NCBI GenBank assembly: GCA_963978545.1
Contig: OZ021730.1
Span: 62,001-126,000 of the forward strand
DNA from: Linyphia triangularis
Taxonomy: Eukaryota > Arthropoda > Arachnida > Araneae > Linyphiidae
DNA: 64,000 nucleotides
Direction: 5' to 3'
Each line of letters starts with the position of its first letter. The first letter of the stretch is position 1. This document shows positions 54,745 to 64,000 of this stretch, one piece after another. The notes beneath the pieces were generated by a model, which was not told where the DNA came from, made no database searches, and saw only the letters and a program-made list of their open reading frames with translations. The translations under genes and the position numbers were made by a program.

Positions 54745-57267
54745 TCAAGTGTCATTTAATTTGGCATCATTTTTCCAGTGGGTTGCAGTTAAACGAGACA
54801 GAGAATCGGCATTCAGATGATCTTTTCCTCGACATTAAGTTAGTAAGGCATGGAAGCGTTGTAAAGCTAAGGCCCATCGTTGTAGCCTAGGACTTTGTGA
54901 AGCACATTCCGTAAGAAACTTCAGAGGGTTGTGGTCACTAACTATAATTATTTCAGATCCAAAGATGTACGTCTCGAATTTCTTAATGGCAAAAATGACG
55001 GCAAAGGCTTCTTTCTCTATAACTGCATATTTCTCTTGAGTGTTTGATAACTTTTTACTATCGAAGGCTATTGGATGTTCAGCATTTTGCTCGTCACGCT
55101 GGGCGAGACAAACACCGACGGCAAATGAAGAGGCATCAGCGTAAATGATGAAAGGTCGTTGGAAATTTGGTGAATAACATCTGGGAGCATTGCATATAGC
55201 AAGCTTAAGTTTTGCAAAAGCTCCGTCTTCTTCCTTCTGCCATCTCACGTTATTGGGTACTCTTCTTTCTGTTAACTTGGTCAATGGACGAGCTATTTTG
55301 GAAAAATTTGGAACATATGCCCTGTAATAGGACAAAAGTCCCAAGACACTGCGTACGTCTTTCTTAGTAGTTGGTGCTTCCAGGTTCTCGATAGCTTTGA
55401 CTTTATCTGGATCTGGTTCATGTACGCCAGATTCTACAATATGACCAAGGAGTCTTATTTTAGGCCTTGCGAAGTCACATTTCTTGAAATTGGCTATGAA
55501 GTTGGCTTCTTCTAACGTATGCAGGACTGCGTCGATGTGTTTTAGGTGTGAGTCCCAATCTTCAGAAAAAATTGTGACATCATCAATATACGATGCAGCA
55601 TAGTCCTTATGCTTGTCTAGCACTTCATTCATGGTGCGCTGGAAGGTTGCGGCTGCGTTTCGTAGACCGAAGGGTAACACTGTAAAGAAGTACTGACCCC
55701 TATGAGTGACGAACGAAGTCAGGGCTTGACATTCGGGGGCCAATCGAATCTGCCAATAACCTTTCAGTAAATCAATCAATGTGATGTACTTGGCTTTTGA
55801 TACTTTGTAAATCAAGTCAGTAGCATTCGTCATAGGGAAAGCGTCTACTTCAGTCTGTGCGTTGAGATACCTAAAATCTATACATAAGCGAATGGATCCA
55901 TCTTTCTTCGCTACACACACAACTGGGTGAGCATATTCACTTTCGGAGCGAACAATCAGTCCAAGTTGTAATAACTCCTCAATTTGACGATCAACCTCAT
56001 TCTTCAATATCTCAGGGATTTGGTAGGGATTCTGCTTCTTTGGTTCACTTCCAGGCTTCAATTTAATGTGGTGTTCTCCAACTTTTGTAATTCTCGGAGT
56101 ACCAGACATCAGCTTGGAGTGCTTCTTTAGTAGACTCATAAGCATTTGCCCTTTGGATGGATCAAGGTGCATCAAGTCTAACTTCAGGTCAGTTAGTAGA
56201 AGATTGTTGTTAGTAGAAGACTTGAATTCTCGTATTTTGTTAGCATGCACATGCTTAGTACTTGCATCTGGGAGCTGAACTATATAACTGTAGACAGTAT
56301 GTTTTTTAACAATAGTGACGGGTCCAGTCCATCTGGCATACATCTTGTGGTCACTGTCGGGTATCAGGACAATCACTTTGTCTCCTTCTTTAAACTCTTT
56401 ATGTCGTGCTTTCCTATTATGGTAGTATGCGTAAGCTTTCTGTTTTTCTGTGGCTGAGATCCCTGCATATTCCGCTGCGTTTTCTAGCTTCATCTTCAAA
56501 TCATTGAGGTACTCAGTCACTGACTTGAGCTGGCCTAGGGGGACTGGAGTTTCGTTGGTCCACGTTGTCTTCAATATGGAAAGAGGTCCCGTTGGGCATC
56601 TACCATATAATATCTGAAAGGGGCTAACTCCGGTTGTGGCATTGGGAACTTCACGATATGCCCACAGAAAGTAAGGAAGGTACTTGTCCCAATCCTTAGA
56701 GTGTTCTCGCATCGTGTGGTGAATCATTCCTTTCAAGACTGCATTAAATCTCTCAACGAGCCCATTGGACGCTGGGTGGTAGGGAGTGGATAATCTTGGG
56801 GAGGACCCAATCCTTTCCAAAAATTCTTTAGTCAGGGAGGCAGTGAAATTGGTCCCCTGGTCCTTGGCTACTACCTTAGGGATGCCAGTGCGAGTGAAAA
56901 TTTGTAGCAACGCTTCACAAGTAACTTTAGCAGATAAATTCTTCAAAGGGACGGCTTCTGGCCACCTAGTACATTGATCAACAGCGCAAAGAACATACTT
57001 GAATACACGACTGTTCGGCTCTACTGGCCCAATTAAATCTACGTTTATAATTTGGAACGGTTCATCTGGGCGAGTAACGGGTGTGATGGGAACTTCGTCG
57101 AAGGGACGCTTCTTAGCTTGGAGTTGACACGATACACATTTATCACAGAAGTCATCTATCTCCTTCTTTATACCTGGCCAATAAAATGAGTACTTTAGTC
57201 ATTCTGCTGTTTTCTTTTTACGGAGATGACCACCCCATAAACTAGCATGAGCGAGCTCCAAAAGCTA
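54745..57267 (-). pseudogene. pol, integrase - reverse transcriptase - RNase H region
   Basis: One minus-strand frame, open 56946-54835 (703 codons) and continuing on both sides past stops. The integrase starts with an HHCC finger (HASLWGGH ... CDKCVSC, 57250-57130), interrupted by TGA at 57199-57201 and preceded by TAG at 57265-57267. The catalytic D-D-E is at VDLIGP (near 57040), VAKDQGTNF and GLVERFNAVL. The RT follows: YAHPVVCVAKKDGSIRLCID, LIDLLKGYWQI, FGLRNAAATF and the catalytic YIDDVTIFS. RNase H has IIYADASSFAVG, EKEAFAVIFAI and SDHNPLKFL. A stop (54835-54837) separates the tail GKDHLNADSLSRL, which continues in frame to TGA 54745. Domain order IN-RT-RH in a single frame is directly visible. 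Confidence 0.93.
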
Positions 57268-58310
57268 TTTTCTTCTTTGCACCGGAACCACGAGTTGGCT
57301 GACTGACTCTCCTAAAATCTTATCTTTACGATACAAGAAATGATCCAAAACAAAAAAGTTGTTTACCCCTCGCTTTGCATCTTGCCAATACGCTTCAAGG
57401 GTCAAGTCATTTGCTTGTTGACATCGGAACATTTCAGAGTCAGATTTTAACTCGTTAGGTATAATAGAATTAACCTGGTTTACCATATTATCAATTACAT
57501 CTACCTCATTAACACTAATATCATCATCATTATTTATATAAAACACTTCAATATTATTAAAAGGCATTTCAGAATTTTCACTAATACTAATTACACTATT
57601 ACTACTCATAGACTCAAAATATTGCACAGTTTTCTCAAAGGTTAAGTTATATAAATTATCACTCTTAATAATATTATCATCAATATTGTGGGAGTTTTCA
57701 ATTACATTATTTGAGGTATCAACAACATGAATATTTGCATTACAACAATCAACACTTAACTCACCTGAATCATTTGAAATTATTCTATTATATGTATTTA
57801 AAGATAACAACATGTCATTAGATAACTCATCAACCATCGCACAAGTAAAATATACGGGTTCACAAAATTTACCATCTTCTGTACACTTTGATAATGGTAT
57901 ATTTATTAAAGGGGCTTTGAGCTTATGACCAAATGCTGAAGTTAACACCACTTGGCCATGTGGGTCTTTATAGTGCTGGGGTACTAAATTACTTCTAATT
58001 ATTGTTACCTGCGTTCCAGAATCTGCAACTGCATTTATTTTAACATTATCACATAACACTTCAATGGTTGGCAAACTATTAAAAATGTTATCACTCTCGT
58101 ACTTCATGCCGTTTAATTTTAACAAGTGGGCGGACGATATTTTGGCTGTCAAACAATTAGAGACGATTGCATTTGTACTCTTCCTATTTGGGTCATGAAG
58201 TAGTGTACCATGAAATTTGGAGTTGCACACATCGCACTTCAACATTGACTTACACCGCTTTGCACCACCACAATTCACACCATAGCATAGGAAACACCGA
58301 TTGCTTCCGC
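57268..58310 (-). pseudogene. Retropepsin-type protease and linker to integrase
   Basis: The frame starts within the second cysteine motif of the nucleocapsid (CFLCYGVNCGG ... CKSMLKCDVCNSKFHGTLLH). Then comes the aspartic-protease active site AVADSGTQVTIIRS (DSG, near 58020), with flap-like and C-terminal protease sequence (APLINIPLSKC, DELSNDMLLSLNTY). An acidic Asn/Asp-rich linker (ISENSEMPFNNIEVFYIN) leads into the integrase N-terminus (LTLEAYWQDAKRG, HFLYRKDKILGES). It ends at the TAG at 57265-57267. No separate start codon is expected in a gag-pol polyprotein; 58278 has GTG and is not a real start. Confidence 0.85.
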
Positions 58311-59412
58311 TGCTCCGGGGTCAGAGGGCAACTTTCGTCGTTTCCATGGTTACCGCAAAAAACGCAAATATCTTCTTTCGGCGCGTTGACGTAATTTACA
58401 CTAGTAAACTTCCCGTTGGAGCGATTTTGTGTACTTCTTCCGTCTTGGTGGCGTCTAGATGCTGACGTAACATCACTGCGCTGCTCCGAGAGGGGGCAGC
58501 AATATATTTCGCCAATTCCCTTTGCGAAACCTGTCGCTGGATATGGGTCATGAGTTTTCCTAAATCAAAACAGTCAGTTTCTTCTTTAGTAAAATCAAGC
58601 ATTATTTCTGAGGGTAGCTTTTTAAAAATCACTGTTGATCACATGCTTCCATAAGATTCTGCTGATACGTTCAGGGTAGCAAGGGATCTCATATGAACAC
58701 TACATGTATCATACAGTTTCCTTAAATTATATAAATCATTACTGTGTGCTACTGGCGGCAAGTTCATGAGTTGGGACATATGAAAGTTAATTAAGTTTTC
58801 CGTTTTGCCGAAACGTTCGATTAAGATGTCCATAGCATTTTTATAATTATCTTCACTTATCGACAGTCCTTGAATAGCATAGAGCGCCGGGCCATCAAGC
58901 AAGCTTAATAAGTAACAATGTTTTTCAATTGCAGAAAGCGAAGTGTTGTTGTGAATAGCTATGTCATAACTATTTTTCCAAGAAATCCAGTTTTTAATGT
59001 TACCATTAAAGCTACTAATATTTAATTTTGGGAGTTGTGAATAACCACTTTTTACAGTACTTGTTTCACTAACCTGGCACTGCACATGAGTCGCCGCTGG
59101 AACAGAACGGACCGGCATATCTCCTTCCCTAGTCTGCCGATGAATGTCTGTTAACGCCAAACATTTCGTAATTCTGTCTTCGTAATTAATTGAAGCGAGC
59201 AGATCGTCTTCGAATAGTTTTTCATCCAAAATGAGCGCTTCGATTTGTTCATTTATGTTTTTCAACGCTCTTTCCTTTTCGACCAGTTGAGGAACCAGTT
59301 CTGGAGTGAGATTACTTTCTATTCTTGCTTTGTCGATCTTATCCATAAGTTTGGTGGTAGAGGCTCTCAGTATCGACCGTTTCTTTTTAAGCTTTTCCAA
59401 ACCGTCTTCCAT
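58306..59412 (-). pseudogene. gag with DUF1759-like domain and zinc-knuckle region
   Basis: ATG 59412 opens MEDGLEKLKKKRS, a coiled-coil-like N-terminus. The capsid-like section SQLPKLNISSFNGNIKNWI, AIHNNTSLSAIEKHCYLLS, LLDGPALYAIQGL and MDILIERFGKTENLI matches the DUF1759 pattern of BEL/Pao-type gag proteins. TGA at 58639-58641 interrupts it. The same frame continues with FKKLPSEIMLDFTKEE and SQRELAKYIAAPSR to a stop at 58396. The first cysteine motif (CVFCGNHGNDESC) lies in another frame at 58370-58330, so two compensating frameshifts bracket it. The leader between the 5' LTR and this ATG is about 105 nt. Confidence 0.85.
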
Positions 59413-59501
59413 CGTCGTGCTTCTGTTTTGTAAGGCGAGCGAGTTCTGGTTAGGCTTAGGGCGTTCGTTGTCCGACGTACTTCGTCGAGCGAGTTACATC
59501 G

Positions 59502-59516
59502 CACTTCTGATAACCA
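59502..59516 (-). promoter_or_regulatory. Primer-binding site
   Basis: On the minus strand TGGTTATCAGAAGTG lies one base after the 5' LTR. TGG is the complement of the tRNA CCA end. The CAGAAGTG part resembles the complement of animal tRNA-Leu 3' ends (…CACTTCTG…CCA), but positions 4-6 differ, so the primer tRNA is not certain. Confidence 0.75.
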
Positions 59517-59517
59517 C

Positions 59518-59746
59518 TGTAAGGAAGGCTGGCACGTAGGCTTGTCCTATGTGGAGCCTTACATAGTAGGGACATATTGGCTTAACATCATAAAAGATTT
59601 CGTAGAATAAAACATAGTCCGTGTGACTAGTATAGAGCTTTTATTTTAGAAGTTCGTATCATTGCGGCTCTCAGCGTAGAATGAGAGATTATAGTGGCTT
59701 ACGTATTAAAGAGGACGACAGATGGCGCTCGCAGGCGTGCCTCACA
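59518..59746 (-). repeat. 5' LTR, 229 bp
   Basis: Same TG...CA borders as the 3' LTR, with two visible differences (AGCCTTACAT for AGCCTAACAT and one missing C in GCGGCTCTC). It is followed on the right by the TSD CCAAG (59747-59751). Confidence 0.95.
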
Positions 59747-59751
59747 CCAAG

Positions 59752-60370
59752 ACTGCATCTTTTGCCTCCATACAATGAGGCCTCATTGTAGATTGGGGGG
59801 TTCAAAAATGAAATTTCATCCCATTTTAACAATTACTCCCACATTTATTCCCTTTTGACCTATCTTGACAGTGTGCCAAATTTCATTCCGATAAATTAAT
59901 ATTAGCCCTTACCGCAACGAGCCTGAAAATTTTAAAAAAGCTAACAAAAATTTTAATTTTTTGAAAAAAAAAATTTCTTTGGATTTGATTACACACACCC
60001 GAAACTTTTTCCTTTTGACAATGTATTAAATTTTATTATATAATAAGTTAATATTAACCTCTGCTACATTGATATTGAAAATACTAAAAGCGGACATAAT
60101 TGGCAAAAATGAAAGAAAATAGTCCAAAATGTTTATTTCCTTAAATAAGAAAGAAAGATGCGAAATATTGATACAATTTAACAAATAATGTTTATACAGC
60201 ATAAATTTGGTGTTTTTAGAGATATTTTTTAGTACATTTGCATACTGTTTCATCGACCATCCAAACACCGCCTCTCTCTCTTTTTTTTTCTTAAATATAA
60301 GAGTCCTTTGAATTTTTTTTTTTTTATTATTAACTTTAGCCTTCTTTCTAGTGTAATTGACTACACGGGT

Positions 60371-60406
<36 letters not shown>

Positions 60407-63400
60407 TGTTTGACATGTTTATAAGAAATGTTAGCTTTCTAGAAAAGTGGTCACGATACATTTAAAAATCCCATTATAGTTCCTTAAACAGATTCAAACT
60501 TTTGACTGATACAAACGACAATTTTCTAATCTAAAATAATATTTATATGAAAGATTAATCCTGTGAATTCGATTTTTATTATTTATAAAAATCTATTTCA
60601 GTATTTTATTTATAACAATATTAAAACTTACAAATTTGTGTTTCAATTTCAAATCATTTCCTTTATTACAGTTAAATGTCTTATTTTCAAAGCAATCGTA
60701 ATGTGCATCCCACATAATGTATTAAAATATTACAGATATAAAATAACGACCATCTCTCAGCACAATTGAGTTGGCTATGGTTTAGAAATAAAAAATATCT
60801 ATTAAATACCATTATACAATAAGGTGATTCTAATCAGAGTTAACTCTCGGAAACAATTGGTGCATTCGAAAACTCATACATGACTATTTCTTTCATTTAC
60901 CTTTAATCTATCTGAAATTTGAAAGTGAACTGAATTATTTTTGATAGTGAGGGAAAATACCACATAGCATGTTTTCATTGTGGTTTTATTTTTGAGTTAA
61001 CATTTTCCCCTAAAAATATTATGCAGAATCCAATGCGTTCCCAAAAATCCTTTTTAGAGTTATTTTACTTTACTCTTGTTCTTTTTAAAAATAATAAGCG
61101 TTTCTTCAAATTCTTTGTTGTTGAAAGCCTCATCTAAAAATGTTTTCTCATGCTGAAAATTCTTCTTATGGATATAGTTTTATTTTATAGTACATTTTTT
61201 AAAGCTTGATGTCTGCACTGCTTGTGGCTTGAGATAGTTCATTTTTAAGTACTCACAACTTATGTTAATGACTCTACAACGGAAATATAACATTTATTTT
61301 CCAGCCATTTGTTCCATTTGATCAGCTATTAGTCAGTAATAAATGCTATGGGAGCACCAAAATATTAAGCACTCTCGTGCAATTAATTCGAATAAGACTT
61401 TCACCGATCGTTAGCTTTATCTCTAATTCGATGTACAGCAAGACTGACAAAAGTTGTTGATTTATATATAATTTGTAACCTGTTATCTAGTGATGAACTT
61501 TACTGATTAAAACTGTGTTACCTGTATTGCTTTTAAAACTACTCACCATATTTGAAACAAAGAATAACAACAACTTCAAATTGAAATCTACACTGAATTA
61601 AGTGTGGAATAGTCGAGGGATACTAAATTTGTGCCACTCTCCTTCAACTCACAGAAGTGTAGTAAAATTCATCCCCTTAATACTCCATTCTGAGTGCAGT
61701 TATGTCATTCTGCAATAATTTCTTAGTATTTGACAGTTGACCGTGTTTATGTAACGTACAAGCAAAATGGTCAGCGATACAGCGCAATACAGTAAAATGC
61801 GGCTTCAGGATGCGAACTTCAAGTTTGTTGTTGCCTGGGTAAACCATTTGATTTTTTTTAAATGGACTTAATAATCTCTTTATAGTCAAAGTAAAAAAAA
61901 AAAAATTGGGTGGTGAGAAAAAAGGAAATTGAAAAATAAAGAACCCCCCTATTAAAGATGAATTCGTTATTCCACAGTTTCTTGTAAGCATCCCCTGTGA
62001 CCATCACCATTCAGGCCCTTCCAATTCTTATCTGCGAAGATAGGATTGTAGTGATTTGGATAATAGTGAAAAAAAAATTGACTTGTAAGTGTAGAAAGAG
62101 GATGAGAGGGAGGGAGGGTGGGGAGAGAAGGGGAGAGAGTAGCGTGGTGAAGATGACCCCGGAAATAGCCCTCCCCCTTTCCTTCAGCTGGACTTGGTTA
62201 ATTGGTCCCCTTCCACCACAGTTTGAAAAGAAATAGCCAAGGGAGGGCACCCCCTATCGTCTTTAGGGTCTTGGTCCAGGGCCTTCTCGAAAGCGCATTT
62301 CACGCGCTAGTGTCTGGTTCACCGGGCCGCATTTAAGCATAGTTCACTTTATTTCAAACCATTACAGAGATGAGAGCGCGCCATTGGCTGATCCTCTGTT
62401 TTCATGAAAGCCGCCAACACGTGGCAATGTTTACACTGCTAACACAGAGAATTAAAGCCTTTTAAATTTATACTCGTTTTTATGTATTAAATCTTAACTT
62501 TAGGAACTGATTTTAAAACTGCGAATGTTTTATAAATGATAATTTTTTTTCCATCTAATTAACTGCTTTTAACAACAAAGTACAAATTTTGAATATTTAT
62601 CAAGGAACATTATGTAGCTGGAATAAATTTTTGAAACAACAACAACTTCAAGTTTGATTTTTTTTTCTTTCTTTTTTGTAAACATTTAGACCTAAAAGTA
62701 AAAGAAAAATTCGCGTGAATCAGGAACTCGAATCCTATTTTTGAAAATATAAATTCTTATTAATTTATTAATAATCATTTGTTTGTTGTCATTATAGAGA
62801 TGAAACTAAAATATTTCTGAATGAAGGGCCGCATCAATGCACCGCATACTTTTTTTAGGAGCCTTTGTTATATGTTTTTAAGATTACAATTTTTAAAACT
62901 TAAAAATATTAAGTAACCAGATTTCTGCTTAACTGTTATATTTTCGTAGTATGATTTTTTTTAATGGTTTCTAGTCAAATTTAGGTTTTCAGTTTTAAAA
63001 TGAAATAGTATATAAAAGTATCTACCTGTTCACTTTTAAAATTCTATAAATCACAAAAAATTTTAACAAGTTTATAGCAAAGAAAGAAATTTATTAATTT
63101 TTTTTTTAATATATTAATTAATACATATATGTTACGTTATAATAAATGAATATAAAAATAAATATGTATAGAAATAATGTATCCTTACATGGTATATAAC
63201 TGGTACAAATATAATATTTCTTAAAAGCCAAGTGAGTGCTTGATTCCCCCCCCCCCCCCCTGATTTAATAACACGAAAATTCATTTCAATGCAAAATAAA
63301 AAAGGTTTAATTTAAAAACCAACACCGAGTTTGAATATTTTATTCCCATTTTATAATTTATGTCAGTTCTCATTAAATTTGATATTTGTTTAATTTTTAG

Positions 63401-63578
63401 ATAAATAAAGTTACAAGCCAAATTAAGGGTTTCCAGTTTCGTTATCTGTCTTAAAAATTAGTTTTGAAAAAATATTGATGAATATATTACAATTTTGAAG
63501 TAGAAAACTAAGTTTGAACACACAATCATTACATTTCAATACAAAAATACAGTATATTTAATAATGAGAAAAACTTAC
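59752..63578. other. AT-rich non-coding stretch
   Basis: No gene supported. Notable are T-runs near 60311 and 60372-60399, a purine-rich tract at about 62095-62140, and a GC-richer patch 62270-62440 with CCATTGGC and CACGTG words that could be promoter-like. A C14 run is near 63247. Confidence 0.35.
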
Positions 63579-63799
63579 AAGCAAGTAAATTTGTTACCAC
63601 TAGGACAAGAATTTCTAGTGTTCCATTTAGTGTTGGTTAGATTTCCAAAATCATTCACCCATAAATTTATTTCATCCATTGATTTAACGTTGCTTCTAAT
63701 GATGATAATATCTTCATTTTGTACTATAATATTTTAAAAAGATGAAGGCAAATTCTGAATGGAAAGCTGCATACTAACATTGGATAGTTCGTCATCCAT
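63579..63799 (-). pseudogene. Exon-like fragment of a transposon-type protein (tentative)
   Basis: Minus-strand exon 63723-63579 lies between an acceptor (TTTTAAAATATTATAG) and a perfect donor (CTT|GTAAGT at 63573-63578). It reads QNEDIIIIRSNVKSMDEI, LWVNDFGNLTNTKWNTRNS and CPSGNKFTC. The W...f..LTNT.W..R pattern resembles the N-terminal region of a protein family often seen with MULE-like transposases in arthropods; this is recall only. Upstream, ATG 63799 starts MDDELSNVSMQLSIQNLPSS and stops before the acceptor. Either a two-exon gene start or decayed transposon sequence. Confidence 0.35.
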
Positions 63800-64000
63800 T
63801 ATCATAAACTAAAAAGAGATCCTAACATTTATAAGAGACGGGTTATTCTGTCTACTAACAGAAAATTAAATAGAATAATACGAATTCTAAATAAAACACC
63901 CCATTGCTCATTTTGCGATCCTTTTTATATCCCTCAAAACATTTCAAGCCCATCTTTGAACAACCTAGAAAAATCAACTCTGTTCCAGTCCTTCATTTCT
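63800..64000. other. No feature recognised
   Basis: AT-rich window edge; a frame could enter from outside but nothing recognisable is visible. Confidence 0.3.

Larger units (their letters stand above)
54255..59746 (-). mobile_element. LTR retrotransposon, Gmr1-like domain order, with DUF1759-like gag
   Basis: A complete 5,492-bp element on the minus strand: 5' LTR 59518-59746, primer-binding site 59502-59516, gag, protease, integrase, RT, RNase H, polypurine tract 54485-54493, 3' LTR 54255-54484, and a 5-bp TSD. RT and integrase are Ty3/gypsy-like, but the integrase lies upstream of the RT, the Ty1/copia order. That combination is known from Gmr1-like elements. The gag carries a DUF1759-like domain and BEL/Pao-style cysteine motifs. 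The LTRs differ by one substitution and one indel, so the insertion is recent. The internal frame is nevertheless broken (stops at 58639, 57265, 57199 and 54835, plus two compensating frameshifts near 58400 and 58305). Confidence 0.93.

Noticed and set aside
56066..56977. Plus-strand frames opposite the LTR element pol gene
   Set aside because: Shadows of the minus-strand IN-RT frame; compositionally meaningless.

Overview
This is AT-rich, intron- and repeat-laden metazoan nuclear DNA. There is no prokaryotic gene packing, spliced-gene signals (GTAAGT donors, AATAAA poly(A) signals) are visible, and nearly every coding trace is from a eukaryotic transposon. The mixture (jockey-type LINE, DUF1759 gag, ZBED/SCAND3-like hAT, pogo, Tc1 and piggyBac relics, a tRNA-derived SINE) fits an arthropod best, possibly a chelicerate such as a spider, but the species cannot be fixed from the sequence. 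No recognisable conserved host gene is seen in 64 kb; the window is a graveyard of nested mobile elements.

Layout. 1-3.3 kb: a C-terminal coding scrap and a hAT element (1542-3302) with 8-bp target-site duplications (TSDs) and a broken transposase. 3.4-4.2 kb: degenerate coding relics, one piggyBac-like. 8.2-10.5 kb: a second hAT element carrying SINE copy 1. 11.2-19.8 kb: two copies of a CAGGGCTGCC-ended family (11295-14223 and 17291-19847), the first sitting in the centre of a palindrome and the second carrying another transposon with a transposase relic; between them is a three-level nest (14964-16809). 20.1-24.2 kb: a pogo-like element with a jockey LINE inside it and a hAT-like MITE splitting its N-terminal reading frame. 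24.7-30.9 kb: a tandem satellite (about 355-bp units) split by a 4.96-kb TIR-bounded insertion (25325-30287) that carries what looks like a small three-exon minus-strand gene and two SINEs. 31.3-34.2 kb: a piggyBac-type MITE and another SINE. 34.7-36.95 kb: a compound of tandem arrays. 37.06-42.54 kb: a TIR-bounded region with subterminal repeats, a 46-bp minisatellite, a short-intron gene relic, a Tc1 pseudogene and MITEs. 45.8-49.5 kb: a widely spaced inverted repeat, a hAT MITE, a perfect 44-bp hairpin and a 107-bp tandem array. 53.0-54.0 kb: a long palindrome.

The best-preserved element is a complete LTR retrotransposon on the minus strand, 54255-59746, with near-identical 229/230-bp LTRs, a 5-bp TSD, primer-binding site and polypurine tract. 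Its domain order is gag (DUF1759-like) - protease - integrase - reverse transcriptase - RNase H. The integrase precedes the RT, as in Ty1/copia elements, although RT and integrase are Ty3/gypsy-like; this is the arrangement known for Gmr1-like elements. Its reading frame is broken by four stop codons and a pair of compensating frameshifts despite the young LTRs.

The two observations most worth following are the gene-bearing TIR element inside a satellite array and the Gmr1-type domain order combined with a BEL/Pao-style gag.
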